In this document: positions 1 to 9,047 of the stretch, piece after piece
Numbering within the stretch: position 1 is the first letter of the stretch
Layout of the letters: every line of letters starts with the position of its first letter
Assembly (NCBI GenBank): GCA_028717405.1
Contig: JAQUNY010000004.1
Span: forward strand, 1-29,902
DNA: 29,902 bases
Direction of reading: 5' to 3'
Origin: Eubacteriales bacterium
GTDB taxonomy: Bacteria; Bacillota; Clostridia; JAQUNY01
Notes under the pieces: model-generated
Told to the model about the DNA's origin: nothing
The model's database searches: none
What the model saw: the letters and a program-made list of their open reading frames with translations, nothing else
Program-made: the position numbers and the translations under genes

Positions 1-64
1 GAAAGCGTCTGATACTCATTCTGGCTGCATCGACAGCCCCGAAGAAAATTCGTCTGATTTTCAT
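1..64 (-). CDS. Start of an unidentified protein, cut by the window edge
   Basis: Only the first 21 codons are visible (MKIRRIFFGAVDAARMSIRR and onward). The ATG at 64 is preceded by GGGGG with a 7-base spacing; an in-frame ATG at 79 (MGVLL before MKIRR) is the alternative start. The peptide is basic and I do not recognise it. It lies downstream of trmFO in the same direction but has its own extended -10 promoter at 134-142, so it probably begins a separate transcription unit. Confidence 0.55.
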   Translation of the reverse strand, partial: MKIRRIFFGAVDAARMSIRRF

Positions 65-133
65 CAGCAGCACCCCCATTTTATTTATTCCTCTGTTCCT
101 CACATTCTGTCCAATCACAGCCGGTCAAGCCTT

Positions 134-142
134 ATTATATCA
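134..142 (-). promoter_or_regulatory. Extended -10 promoter element for the left-edge gene
   Basis: On the minus strand the nine bases read TGATATAAT, a perfect -10 hexamer with the TGn extension. No good -35 box sits 17 bases upstream, which is common for extended -10 promoters. It lies between the trmFO stop and the partial gene at the left edge, about 70 bases before that gene's start. Confidence 0.5.
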
Positions 143-207
143 CAAAAGATCCTTCCGGTGTCCGGCGGCAGTTCAAATTTCACGCTGTCGGGCTTAGTCA
201 GCCTTCG

Positions 208-1575
208 TCATACTTCGGCAGCTGTTTTTCTTATGGTATTCAGAGCATATTCAGCCCTTTCAGTTTTGGAAAGCCGGTTTTTGCTGCAGGTATCTCTCAG
301 GCCGGGAGGTATACCGATGATTCCGAAATTAATATTCATGGGCTGGAAACCAACTAAACCGGGCGAGGAAATATAACCGGCCAGAGCTCCGATAGCCGTA
401 TAAAGAGGGAAAACAGCTGCAGTTTTGCCTTTAAGCAAACGTGCCGCATTTATTCCCGCAACTAGTCCCGAGGCCGCCGACTCGATGTAGCCTTCAACAC
501 CTGTGATCTGCCCTGCAAAATATACCGGCTGCTCACCTTTATCTTTCAATTTATATGTACAGTCCAGAAGCTCAGGCGAATTGATGTATGTGTTCCTGTG
601 CATCACGCCATATCTGGCAAATTCAGCATTTCCCAGACCTGGTATCATCCTGAAAACCCGCTTCTGTTCATTCCATTTCAGGTGTGTCTGGAACCCTACC
701 ATATTATACAAAGAAGCCGCCGCATTATCCTGGCGAAGCTGAACGACCGCGTACGGACGCCTGCCGGTAAGAGGGTCGGTTAATCCCACAGGCTTAAGTG
801 GCCCATACCTTATAGTATCCCTGCCCCTTTGCGCCATGCATTCTACCGGCATACATCCTTCAAAAAGCATTCCGGCCTCGAATTCCCTGACCTCTGCAGT
901 TTCAGCTGAAATCAAAGCGGCGTGGAATTTTTCATATTCCTCCCTGTTCATGGGGCAGTTGATATAGTCGCCTTCGCCCTTTCCATATCTGGCTGCTCTG
1001 AATGCCCTTGACATGTCGATTGAATCTGCTTCTATCAGAGGAGCCGCGGCGTCAAAAAAGTGCAGCTGTTCCTTCCCGGTAAAGGATTTTACCGCATCAG
1101 CCAACGCTCCGGTCGTCAGGGGACCTGTTGCAATAATGACTGCCTCATCCTCAGGTATTTCGGTCACTTCCCGGACAATTACATTGATATTGGCACAGGA
1201 ATTTATTTTTTCCGTTACAAGCCCTGAAAAACGCTCCCTGTCTACTGCAAGTGCTCCTCCGGCAGGAACTTTTGCCCCGTCCGCGCACTCCAGGATCAGA
1301 GAACCCATTGTCCTCATCTCTTCTTTCAAAAGGCCTGATGCATTCTCAATATTCATGGATTTAAAAGAATTGCTGCATACCAGTTCTGCAAATGTGTCCG
1401 CTTTATGTGCTTCAGAGCGTTTGACAGGCTTCATTTCATAGAGGTCGACATAAATCCCCCGCTTTGCAGCCTGCCAGGCAGCCTCACATCCTGCCAGGCC
1501 TGCTCCTGCTACGCTAAGGCGTTTGACATCAGATATCCTGCATTCTTTATATGGGATTTGTTGTTTATTTCCCAT
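208..1575 (-). CDS. trmFO: TrmFO, folate-dependent tRNA (uracil-54-C5)-methyltransferase
   Basis: TrmFO makes ribothymidine at position 54 of the tRNA T-loop in the cytoplasm. It uses methylenetetrahydrofolate as carbon donor and reduced FAD. The protein has 455 residues, slightly longer than the usual 430-440. The FAD-binding GAGLAGCEAAW motif is at residues 24-34. The flavin/nucleophile cysteines of the family correspond to C67 (ELVCSNSFK) and C241 (EGCMPVE). A second signature, GQITGVEGYIESAASG, lies in the C-terminal third. The start is an ATG one base after the topA stop, giving about 17 residues before the FAD fold that most relatives lack. No strong ribosome site precedes it, so translational coupling to topA is likely. 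Confidence 0.95.
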   Translation of the reverse strand: MGNKQQIPYKECRISDVKRLSVAGAGLAGCEAAWQAAKRGIYVDLYEMKPVKRSEAHKADTFAELVCSNSFKSMNIENASGLLKEEMRTMGSLILECADGAKVPAGGALAVDRERFSGLVTEKINSCANINVIVREVTEIPEDEAVIIATGPLTTGALADAVKSFTGKEQLHFFDAAAPLIEADSIDMSRAFRAARYGKGEGDYINCPMNREEYEKFHAALISAETAEVREFEAGMLFEGCMPVECMAQRGRDTIRYGPLKPVGLTDPLTGRRPYAVVQLRQDNAAASLYNMVGFQTHLKWNEQKRVFRMIPGLGNAEFARYGVMHRNTYINSPELLDCTYKLKDKGEQPVYFAGQITGVEGYIESAASGLVAGINAARLLKGKTAAVFPLYTAIGALAGYISSPGLVGFQPMNINFGIIGIPPGLRDTCSKNRLSKTERAEYALNTIRKTAAEV

Positions 1576-1576
1576 A

Positions 1577-3790
1577 TTACTTTTTAACAGCTTTTTCAGA
1601 TTTTTTCTTTGCTTTTATTTCTTTGTGTGCACCTGCCTCAGGCTTACCCGCGCTGTCTTCATTTGAGATACATTTGTCGTTGCTGCAGCGCAATACGGGT
1701 TTTCTTCCCCTGTAGGATTTCAACATGAAGCTGCCACAGACCGGGCAGCTTTCCTTCGCAGGCATATCCCAGGATGTGAATCCGCATTTTGTATAATTCT
1801 CGCAGCTGATATAGGGCTTGCCCTTCTTTGTTTTTCGGATAAGCACCTTGCCGCCGCAGACAGGGCAATTCACTCCTGCTTCCTCCAGTATGGGCTTTGT
1901 GTTTCTGCATTCCGGAAACCCGGGGCAGGCTATAAACTTACCGAATCTTCCATTTTTTATTACCATATCGCGTCCGCATTTTTCGCATACAATATCGGCA
2001 GGTTCATCTTCGATTTTCACCTTGCCGATTTTTTCTTCAGCTTCACCAACAAGCCTGGCAAAATCCGTGTAAAAATCCCTGATTACTTCAGGCCATTTTT
2101 TGCCTCCCCGCTCGATCTCATCAAGTTCGTTTTCCATCCCGGCGGTAAATTTTTCGTCTACTATATCCGGAAAATTCTGCTTCATTATATCTGTAACAAT
2201 TTTGCCTAATTCAGATGGCAGCAGCGATTTCTTTTCCTTTTCAACATATCCTCTCGCCAGTATGGTCGATATTGTCGGAGCATAGGTGCTTGGGCGTCCG
2301 ATCCCTTTTTCCTCCATGGCCCTGACAAGGGTTGCCTCCGTATATCTGGCCGGCGGCTGTGTGAAGTGCTGCCCGGGATCAATTTTAATCAGACGGAGTT
2401 CCTGGTCTTCAATCAATTCGGGGATCATGCAATTTGCATTATCATCAGCTGCTCCATTTTCCCCTTCATCTTTTTCGTCAGCTTTGTTCCCGGTGTTATC
2501 CGGATTTTTCTCATCTTTATATATCAGCAGATAGCCCTTGAAATCAAGTCTTGTGCCGTTTGCCTTAAAAAGGTGCCGGCCGGCGCCGATATCAGCTGTT
2601 ACAGTGTCATAAACAGCTTCTGCCATCTGACTCGCAAAAAATCTATTCCAGATAAGCTTGTATAACCTGTACTGATCTGAAGTTAATGAATCCCTTACAG
2701 CTTCCGGAGTCATATCCGGATGCGTCGGCCTTATTGCTTCATGTGCATCCTGAGACGCACTTCTGTTTCTATAGTTTCTGGCTTTGGCAGGCAGGTATTC
2801 CTTTCCCCACATAGACGCTATATGACTGCGTGCCTCGCCCTGGGCTTCGGGCGAAACCCTTACGGAGTCTGTCCTGATATAAGTGACAAGTCCCGTAGCC
2901 CCTTTACCTTTGATTTCAATCCCCTCGTATAGCTGCTGGGCTACCATCATAGTCTTTTTTGTGGTAAATCCCGACCGCCAGGAGGCTTCCTGCTGAAGCG
3001 TGCTTGTTGTAAACGGAGGGGCCGGGGCCTTCTTTTTACGTCCCTTTACGACCTTTAATACTTTGTATAAACTGTTTTCAAGGTCCTTGAGTATCTCGTC
3101 GACCTGCTCTTTACTCCTGAGCCTGACCTTCTTCCCTGATGTACCATGATATTTCGCTACAAAATTCTCTTTGCCACCGGGCTTATCCCCTCCTGATGAT
3201 AACAATGCCGTGATGTCCCAGTATTCCTCCGGCACAAAACCTGTGATTTCGTCCTCACGGTCACAAACCATCTTTGCCGCAACCGATTGGACCCTCCCTG
3301 CGCTCAAACCCTTCCGGACCTTTTTCCACAACAGGGGGCTGAGCTTGTAGCCGACTATCCTGTCAAGAACCCTCCTTGCCTGCTGCGCGTCTACAAGATC
3401 CATATCTATGGCCCTCGGGCTTTTCATTGCTTTTTTTACGGCTTCTTCAGTGATTTCATTAAACGTGATTCTGGAAAGGGCTTTTTCATCCATGTCCAGG
3501 AGAGCGGCCAGATGCCACGAAATAGCTTCGCCTTCCCTGTCGGGGTCAGTCGCAAGATATACTTTGTCCGCCTCTTTAGCTTCCTTTTTCAGTTTTGATA
3601 TAACTTCACTCTTTCCCCTGATCGTTATGTATTTGGGTTCAAAATTTTTATCAACATCTACTCCCAGGGTACTTTTAGGCAAGTCTCTTATATGACCTAC
3701 CGAAGCCTCGATTTTATAACTTTTGCCTAAAAATCTTCCGATAGTCTTCGATTTGGCAGGCGATTCTACTATAACCAGATTTTTTGCCAT
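1577..3790 (-). CDS. topA: DNA topoisomerase I (type IA)
   Basis: It relaxes negative supercoils by transient cleavage of one DNA strand. The 737 residues begin with a TOPRIM domain: VESPAKSKTIG at 8-18 with the catalytic Glu, and DPDREGE at 82-88. The central gate carries the active-site tyrosine Y304 in TYIRTDSVR. Three C-terminal zinc ribbons follow, each with paired Cys motifs (CEKCG, CPVCGGK and CPVCGSF), and then a Lys-rich tail. Residues about 425-453 form an acidic Asp/Glu/Asn insert that looks like a flexible loop. The gene has its own promoter in the dprA-topA gap and leads directly into trmFO. The ribosome site is GGGAGAGG just before the ATG. Confidence 0.97.
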   Translation of the reverse strand: MAKNLVIVESPAKSKTIGRFLGKSYKIEASVGHIRDLPKSTLGVDVDKNFEPKYITIRGKSEVISKLKKEAKEADKVYLATDPDREGEAISWHLAALLDMDEKALSRITFNEITEEAVKKAMKSPRAIDMDLVDAQQARRVLDRIVGYKLSPLLWKKVRKGLSAGRVQSVAAKMVCDREDEITGFVPEEYWDITALLSSGGDKPGGKENFVAKYHGTSGKKVRLRSKEQVDEILKDLENSLYKVLKVVKGRKKKAPAPPFTTSTLQQEASWRSGFTTKKTMMVAQQLYEGIEIKGKGATGLVTYIRTDSVRVSPEAQGEARSHIASMWGKEYLPAKARNYRNRSASQDAHEAIRPTHPDMTPEAVRDSLTSDQYRLYKLIWNRFFASQMAEAVYDTVTADIGAGRHLFKANGTRLDFKGYLLIYKDEKNPDNTGNKADEKDEGENGAADDNANCMIPELIEDQELRLIKIDPGQHFTQPPARYTEATLVRAMEEKGIGRPSTYAPTISTILARGYVEKEKKSLLPSELGKIVTDIMKQNFPDIVDEKFTAGMENELDEIERGGKKWPEVIRDFYTDFARLVGEAEEKIGKVKIEDEPADIVCEKCGRDMVIKNGRFGKFIACPGFPECRNTKPILEEAGVNCPVCGGKVLIRKTKKGKPYISCENYTKCGFTSWDMPAKESCPVCGSFMLKSYRGRKPVLRCSNDKCISNEDSAGKPEAGAHKEIKAKKKSEKAVKK

Positions 3791-3840
3791 TTTCCTCTCC
3801 CGTTTTCATGCATTAATTCGTATTTATTCATTTCCATGTA

Positions 3841-3876
3841 AATATCCGGCTTCGCTATAACCGCACAACGGATATT
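3841..3876 (-). promoter_or_regulatory. Inverted repeat in the topA leader
   Basis: Eight-base arms (AATATCCG and CGGATATT) flank a 20-base loop in the untranslated leader of topA, between the promoter and the start codon. It could be an mRNA hairpin or a protein site. No T-run follows, so it is not a terminator. Confidence 0.35.
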
Positions 3877-3898
3877 GATCCGGTTCAGACATATCCAT

Positions 3899-3928
3899 AG
3901 TATAATAGTAAACCCTGAAAAATTACAA
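3899..3928 (-). promoter_or_regulatory. Probable topA-trmFO promoter
   Basis: On the minus strand a TTGTAA box (3923-3928) is followed after 18 bases by TATACT (3899-3904), close to vegetative -35/-10 consensus. It lies in the 176-base gap between dprA and topA and would give a leader of roughly 100 bases. Confidence 0.5.
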
Positions 3929-3966
3929 CCCCCATTTATTACTGTACTGTAATTATCACTGCGGAC

Positions 3967-5226
3967 TTAGTTTATAAGTTGGACACAACCGCAGGATTTG
4001 TTAACTTTATAAAAGCGGCCCGGCAGCTGTTCAACCAGTCCGCTTATTTCCATAAGGAACAGCTTTGCAGCGGCATCCTGTATCTCCAACCCGCATCCGG
4101 CCGCAATTTCATCAAGATGCACCGTTTTATCAGAAATAAATCTGTATAAAAGGTATTCATCTGTTTCCATATTGGATTTGCATCTGATCGCCGCGTCGTT
4201 CAACAGCCCGCTCCTGCTTTCAGCCTCAGCTGCTGATCCGGCTTCTCCGCCGCCTTCTATGTATTCTTCCCCGCATCCTGCATTTTTATCTTCTCTGTCA
4301 TTTCCGGCCTTAATTACGGAAATCCCTGTGGCATCATATGTCATACCAAACTCATCAAGGACATCGGCCGCTGATGCCGTGAGCTTTGCCCCCTGGCTTA
4401 TGAGCCTGTTGGTCCCTTCGCTCATTTTACTGAATATATTCCCCGGAACGGCAAATACCTCCTTTCCCTGTTCAAGGGCATGGTCGGCGGTGATCAGAGC
4501 CCCGCTCTTTCTACCTGCTTCAACTACGACAACCCCTGAGGACAGCCCGCTTATTATCCTGTTTCTCATTGGGAAATTGCAGCTTTGCGGTATGGTACCC
4601 GGAAGGAATTCCGAGATAACGGCTCCCTTTGATGCTATCTCTTCATACAGCTCTTTATTTTCAGCCGGATATACAATATCCAATCCGCATCCCATAACTG
4701 CATAAGTCTTACCGCCCACCTCCAAAGCACCCCTGTGGGCTGCTGAATCGACGCCCCTTGCTAATCCGCTGATAATAATAACACCTGCTGAGGCAAGGCT
4801 TTCGGCAATTACTCCGGCAGCCTTTATCCCGTAATCTGTTGCTTTTCTTGAACCGACGACGGCTATCCCCAAACCCGCACCCGATGACAGCCTTCCTTTG
4901 ATAAAAAGCACGATCGGAGGCGCTTTTATCCTTCTTAGTCCGAATGGATAGCTGCTGTTATTTACAGTTAAAGCTCTGATACCGTGTTTATGCATTGTCT
5001 CCACATGCTTATACGCTTTTTCCATATATGTCACTGATGTCAGGGTGTTTAATTCATCTTCATTAATAATGCCGGCATCGGCAAGCCCTCTCCTGCCGGC
5101 CTCCCATATCCTGCGGGGCGTTTCAAAGAACCCGATCATCTGAAGCGCTTTAACCGGGCCTATCCCCGGCAGCGAAACGAGCCAGAGCCAGTATGGCAAT
5201 TCCTCCTGTTCGAAATCGGTTTTCAT
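3967..5226 (-). CDS. dprA: DprA, DNA-processing protein (RecA loader for incoming ssDNA)
   Basis: DprA binds single-stranded DNA taken up during transformation and loads RecA on it. The 419-residue protein has a helix-hairpin-helix-like N-terminus (SLPGIGPVKALQ). Its central Rossmann-like domain carries the family motifs GSRKATDYG, SGLARGVDSAAH and MRNRIISGLS. The C-terminal winged-helix region (from about residue 355) lies after a Glu/Gly-rich linker of about 60 residues that seems unstructured. Its ATG overlaps the comM stop by four bases (ATGA), so the two are translationally coupled. DprA is also common in bacteria not known to be competent, so natural transformation is not proven by this gene. 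Confidence 0.95.
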   Translation of the reverse strand: MKTDFEQEELPYWLWLVSLPGIGPVKALQMIGFFETPRRIWEAGRRGLADAGIINEDELNTLTSVTYMEKAYKHVETMHKHGIRALTVNNSSYPFGLRRIKAPPIVLFIKGRLSSGAGLGIAVVGSRKATDYGIKAAGVIAESLASAGVIIISGLARGVDSAAHRGALEVGGKTYAVMGCGLDIVYPAENKELYEEIASKGAVISEFLPGTIPQSCNFPMRNRIISGLSSGVVVVEAGRKSGALITADHALEQGKEVFAVPGNIFSKMSEGTNRLISQGAKLTASAADVLDEFGMTYDATGISVIKAGNDREDKNAGCGEEYIEGGGEAGSAAEAESRSGLLNDAAIRCKSNMETDEYLLYRFISDKTVHLDEIAAGCGLEIQDAAAKLFLMEISGLVEQLPGRFYKVNKSCGCVQLIN

Positions 5227-6803
5227 ATAGCCCTCCTGTCAAGAGTCCTGTACTGTATTGCTTCGGCAATATGCGCTGCCTGTATTTCTTCGCAGTCATC
5301 CATATCCGCTATGGTCCTTGATACTTTCAGTATCCTTCCATATGCCCTTGCGCTCAATCCCAGCTTGTCGAATGCCCTTTTAAGAAGTTTCTCTCCTTTT
5401 AAACACGGTCTGCAGTATTTGTCAAGCATGGACGGGGTCAGCTGTGAATTTGAATAGATACCAGTCCCGTAATATCTTAATGTCTGTATTTTTCTTGCCC
5501 TGTTGACCCTTTTACGTATTACTGCCGAAGATTCAGCCATACCCTGCCCGGAAAGATCGTCATACACGACCGAAGCTGCTTCTATGTGGATATCTATCCT
5601 GTCAAGAAGCGGCCCGCTCAGCCTGTTCATGTAATCTCTCAGCTGGCCCGGGGTGCAGGTGCATTTTTTATTTTTTTCAAAGCGGTTTCCGCATCTGCAG
5701 GGATTGGCAGCGCATATCAGTGTCACCGACGCCGGAAAGGTAAGCGTTGCATTTAGTCTGGCGATATGGACCTTCCCCTCCTCAAGCGGCTGTCTGAGCG
5801 TTTCAAGCAGACTGCCTCCATATTCGGTCACTTCATCCAAAAAAAGAACTCCATTATGCGCAAGGCTTATTTCTCCGGGCTTCGGATATTTTCCTCCGCC
5901 AATCAGCCCCGCCTGAGTTACCGAGTGATGCGGCGAGCGAAAAGGCCTCTGTGTAATTAATGGTATATTGGAAGGTAAAAGTCCTGAAATGCTATATATC
6001 TTTGTAACTTCGAGTGCTTCCTCAAAAGTCATATCAGGCAGTATTCCCGGCAGTCTGCCCGCAAGCATCGATTTGCCTGAACCGGGCGGCCCTATCATAA
6101 GGCAGTTGTGGCTGCCCGAAGCTGCTATTTCAAGAGCCCTTTTCACTCCATTCTGACCTTTTACATCAGAAAAATCAGGTTTTGGGCTGCCTGCCGCATC
6201 ATTATCTTTTTGCAGCATATCAAAGTCACATATACCCGCACAAGGCTCCAGACACAAATCACCATTTAAAAAGTCAATTACTTCAATTAAACTGGCAGCT
6301 CCATATACATCGATGCCTTTGACAACAGCAGCCTCTCCCGAATTCTGCGCCGGCAACAGTATCCCCCTTTGTCCGGTGCTTTTTGCGCAAAGAGCCATTG
6401 ACAAAGCGCCATCTATTTTGCGTATGCCTCCGTCAAGTGAAAGCTCACCCAAAAAGACCATCCCCGCGGTCGCCGGCAGGCTGACCTGCCCTGTTGCCGC
6501 AAGGATGGCCAGAGCAATTGACAGGTCGTAGATCGAACCTTCTTTCCTCATGTTTGCCGGGGCCAGATTTACTGTTATCCTTCGTCTGGCAAATTCAAAC
6601 CCGGAATTCTTTATTGCCGCCCTGACCCTTTCCTTTGATTCCCTGACTGCAGCATCGGCAAGCCCTACGATATCAAAATCCGGAAGTCCTCCGCTGATAT
6701 AACTTTCCACTTCAACTATATAACCATCTATCCCATGCAGCCCACAGCTTATTATTCTGGAAAGCATATCCCGATCCGACCCCGCACACGCAGAATACGC
6801 CAT
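5223..6803 (-). CDS. comM: ComM/YifB family AAA+ ATPase (Mg-chelatase-like)
   Basis: This AAA+ protein belongs to the ComM/YifB family; ComM is described as a hexameric helicase that helps branch migration during integration of transforming DNA. The 526 residues comprise an N-terminal ChlI-type domain (GLPDFDIVGLADAAVRE), a Walker A motif GPPGSGKS near residue 240, a Walker B motif GVLFLDEV, and a Cys cluster (CRCG...CTC) typical of the family, followed by the Mg-chelatase C-terminal region. It is the first gene of a pair with dprA (4-base overlap) and has a good upstream promoter. Family assignment is secure; activity is from relatives. Confidence 0.94.
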   Translation of the reverse strand: MAYSACAGSDRDMLSRIISCGLHGIDGYIVEVESYISGGLPDFDIVGLADAAVRESKERVRAAIKNSGFEFARRRITVNLAPANMRKEGSIYDLSIALAILAATGQVSLPATAGMVFLGELSLDGGIRKIDGALSMALCAKSTGQRGILLPAQNSGEAAVVKGIDVYGAASLIEVIDFLNGDLCLEPCAGICDFDMLQKDNDAAGSPKPDFSDVKGQNGVKRALEIAASGSHNCLMIGPPGSGKSMLAGRLPGILPDMTFEEALEVTKIYSISGLLPSNIPLITQRPFRSPHHSVTQAGLIGGGKYPKPGEISLAHNGVLFLDEVTEYGGSLLETLRQPLEEGKVHIARLNATLTFPASVTLICAANPCRCGNRFEKNKKCTCTPGQLRDYMNRLSGPLLDRIDIHIEAASVVYDDLSGQGMAESSAVIRKRVNRARKIQTLRYYGTGIYSNSQLTPSMLDKYCRPCLKGEKLLKRAFDKLGLSARAYGRILKVSRTIADMDDCEEIQAAHIAEAIQYRTLDRRAI

Positions 6804-6968
6804 TTATATTAATCTTTGCTGCAATACCTTAAAATATCAATCAAAGATAAAGCAGCGCTGATTGCAGCGTATCTGCCTGCTGTAAGAAATCTCTGTATTA
6901 AACAGGTGCCCTGCGGAAAAATATCAGCCATGATTGCCGGCACATGAGGTTATTGCAGCATTGTCTAT

Positions 6969-6997
6969 ATGATATCATATTATATAATTTTTGTCAA
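6969..6997 (-). promoter_or_regulatory. Promoter for comM-dprA
   Basis: On the minus strand a perfect TTGACA (6992-6997) is followed after exactly 17 bases by TATCAT (6969-6974). It sits between the glycosidase-like gene and comM and would give a leader of about 160 bases. The rest of the 200-base gap shows no gene. Confidence 0.65.
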
Positions 6998-7003
6998 TTT
7001 TTG

Positions 7004-8761
7004 TTATTTTAAAGTCATGCTGGCAGGCTTGTTTATTTCAAAATCCCCGGTATTGTAATCTACTTTAACAGTAGTTCCGTCCGAATAAGTTGTTCTGAAT
7101 ACCCCATCTGCTGTTTTTTCGTGTTTTTCCATAAACTCATATTGCAGGTACACAAGGTCCTTATACTCATCATATGCACGCTTAACGGCAGCCACACCCT
7201 TTACCAGGTCTTCTTCATTTTCATATGTCAGGTCGGTATCGCCCATCCAGTTCATCTTTTCGCCGAATTTCGAATAATAATACATTAAAGGGCGCCCGCC
7301 GGTTTCAAGGAGCTTCAGCCTCTCCGCCGCACCCTTGAGAGTATAATTCACCGTTGAGGAATCCGGATTTGACATAATGATCCCGTGATATACCAGCTGC
7401 CAGAAAGGTATGGTTTCATCAAATACCGGCTTGCTGCCGAGTCTTTCGCTTCCTTTTATGGTCACATATACTATGGAGTCGATACAGCCGCTCATGAAAT
7501 CATATGGTCCCTCTGACTGAAATCCGCCGAACAGCTTCCTTGAGAGCAATCCCATTTTATTGTACATGTCCACGGTTTCTTTCCTGTTTACAGGGTGTTT
7601 TTCGTTGTAACACTTAACCGCAGGCACTGCAGTAATTATGTCGATATAATGCACACCGGTGAAGCCCAGTTCGGCAACCTTTGGCAAATCTGCTGCAACG
7701 TAATCTTCATATGCTGGCTTCGGGCATAAATAATATTTCAGTCCGCCGCAATCCTTTTGACCGGTTTTATAACTGCCGTCTTTATTTTTTACAATATGAT
7801 CCGGATTCCAACTGTCCGCGCATTCAAAAGCACATGTATTGTTTGTGAAGCAGACAATATTGTATCCCGCTTCTTTGGCCTCACTGATAACTTTACGAAG
7901 CTTTGTCTCACCTCCCAGCTTTTCCTCAACCGGAAACAGCTGAGGGAATCTGCCTGCATGGCCTCCCGTATTCCATCCGACCAGACATATTTCCGCCTTC
8001 CCAAGCCCCTGCCGCTTGAATTCGCCGATTATGTCGGAAACCTTGTCAAAATCACACGCCACTTTCAGAGGCGGCTGTTTCTGTGGGGTCTGATGCAATT
8101 CAGTACAAGGTCCCGGCTTCCATGCATGCCTGATACGGATTTCAACAGCTTCGACTGCCTTCTTCAACGCAGGATTGCCTTTGACCCTTTCTTTAAGCAG
8201 AACACACGCCCCACGCGCAAGTTGATAATTCCTGTAATAAGCAGCCATTTCGGAATATCCCGCATCGTGCAATGACACATACTCCACGGTAATATCTTCG
8301 TGTGCCTCGTCACCCTCAAGGCAGAATCTTGGATAAGTATAATAGACTCCATTCCTGACTCCAGTGACAGTTTTCACATCCGTCGCCATTCCGGTCACAA
8401 TACCCAATATACAGGCATTCTTTTTCTTTATTCCATAAACCGGTATCATATTAAAATTGGTGATATATCTGGTATCGTCCCGCTCCTTAAAATATGTCAG
8501 GAAATTACCCTCATGTATGCCACCTATTGTCACAATATAGCCGTCATCACCAGCAGATGCGGTCATAAGGTCAGGCATAATATCAATGTGACTGATTTTT
8601 TCCCCCGCAGCATCCTTCGGTATGGTAAAGGTGACCCTTCCATCGCGCACTCCGGTTATTCCTCTGATAATTTTTATAGTTCCGTCTTCCATAACGGCAA
8701 TCGACTTCTGTTTAGTAAAAATTTTTAACAGATCCGATTCTTTTGAGCTTGCGATGTTCAT
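7004..8761 (-). CDS. Glycoside-hydrolase-like protein (DUF5696/GH101-related fold), substrate unknown
   Basis: The 585-residue protein has no signal peptide or membrane segment, so it should act in the cytoplasm. Residues 1-200 look like a beta-sandwich domain. Residues about 235-450 read as a TIM barrel with alternating strands and helices, including ICLVGWNTGGHAGRFP, NIVCFTNNT and GVHYIDIITA. D374 (strand end, HYIDI) and E417 (GGFQSEGPYDF) are plausible catalytic acids, by analogy with endo-alpha-GalNAc-ase-like barrels. A short C-terminal beta segment follows (YSDGTTVKVDYNTGDFEI). The start is supported by AAGGAGA seven bases before the ATG. It is divergent from an AraC-type regulator, a common arrangement for sugar-induced hydrolases. 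Membership of DUF5696 is from memory and moderately certain; the substrate is unknown. Confidence 0.6.
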   Translation of the reverse strand: MNIASSKESDLLKIFTKQKSIAVMEDGTIKIIRGITGVRDGRVTFTIPKDAAGEKISHIDIMPDLMTASAGDDGYIVTIGGIHEGNFLTYFKERDDTRYITNFNMIPVYGIKKKNACILGIVTGMATDVKTVTGVRNGVYYTYPRFCLEGDEAHEDITVEYVSLHDAGYSEMAAYYRNYQLARGACVLLKERVKGNPALKKAVEAVEIRIRHAWKPGPCTELHQTPQKQPPLKVACDFDKVSDIIGEFKRQGLGKAEICLVGWNTGGHAGRFPQLFPVEEKLGGETKLRKVISEAKEAGYNIVCFTNNTCAFECADSWNPDHIVKNKDGSYKTGQKDCGGLKYYLCPKPAYEDYVAADLPKVAELGFTGVHYIDIITAVPAVKCYNEKHPVNRKETVDMYNKMGLLSRKLFGGFQSEGPYDFMSGCIDSIVYVTIKGSERLGSKPVFDETIPFWQLVYHGIIMSNPDSSTVNYTLKGAAERLKLLETGGRPLMYYYSKFGEKMNWMGDTDLTYENEEDLVKGVAAVKRAYDEYKDLVYLQYEFMEKHEKTADGVFRTTYSDGTTVKVDYNTGDFEINKPASMTLK

Positions 8762-8820
8762 TACCAGTCTCCTTTGTTGCGATTTCTTATGATGTATCGC
8801 GGTGCTTTCCGCGTTTTCAT

Positions 8821-8849
8821 ATAATAACTATCGTTCATGAAGCGCACAA
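8821..8849 (-). promoter_or_regulatory. Candidate promoter of the glycosidase-like gene
   Basis: TTGTGC (8844-8849) and TATTAT (8821-8826) are 17 bases apart on the minus strand, about 60 bases before the ATG. The match to consensus is moderate, as expected for an activator-dependent promoter. The remainder of the 286-base divergent gap is AT-rich and carries no gene I can support. Confidence 0.35.
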
Positions 8850-8982
8850 TCTTAATAAACACACATTTTTTATCCGACAATCCCATAGTAATGCGTGATC
8901 TGCATTTAAACAATAAGAAAAATAAAGCTATATATTTCAAAAACAAATATTCTGGTATTATCTTAGTTTTATCGCTGATTAT

Positions 8983-9011
8983 TTGATTTATTTCTTCGGG
9001 TATGATAATTT
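8983..9011 (+). promoter_or_regulatory. Weak candidate promoter of the AraC-type regulator
   Basis: TTGATT (8983-8988) and TAATTT (9006-9011) are separated by 17 bases, about 37 bases upstream of the ATG. The match is partial and the region is AT-rich, so this is tentative. Confidence 0.3.
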
Positions 9012-9047
9012 AAGTACTGATATTAAAACAATGAAGGTAAATCAGAC

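Noticed and set aside
8761..8946. 61-codon minus-strand frame upstream of the glycosidase-like gene
   Set aside because: It covers the promoter and leader of that gene, has no ribosome site, and its residues show no gene-like pattern.
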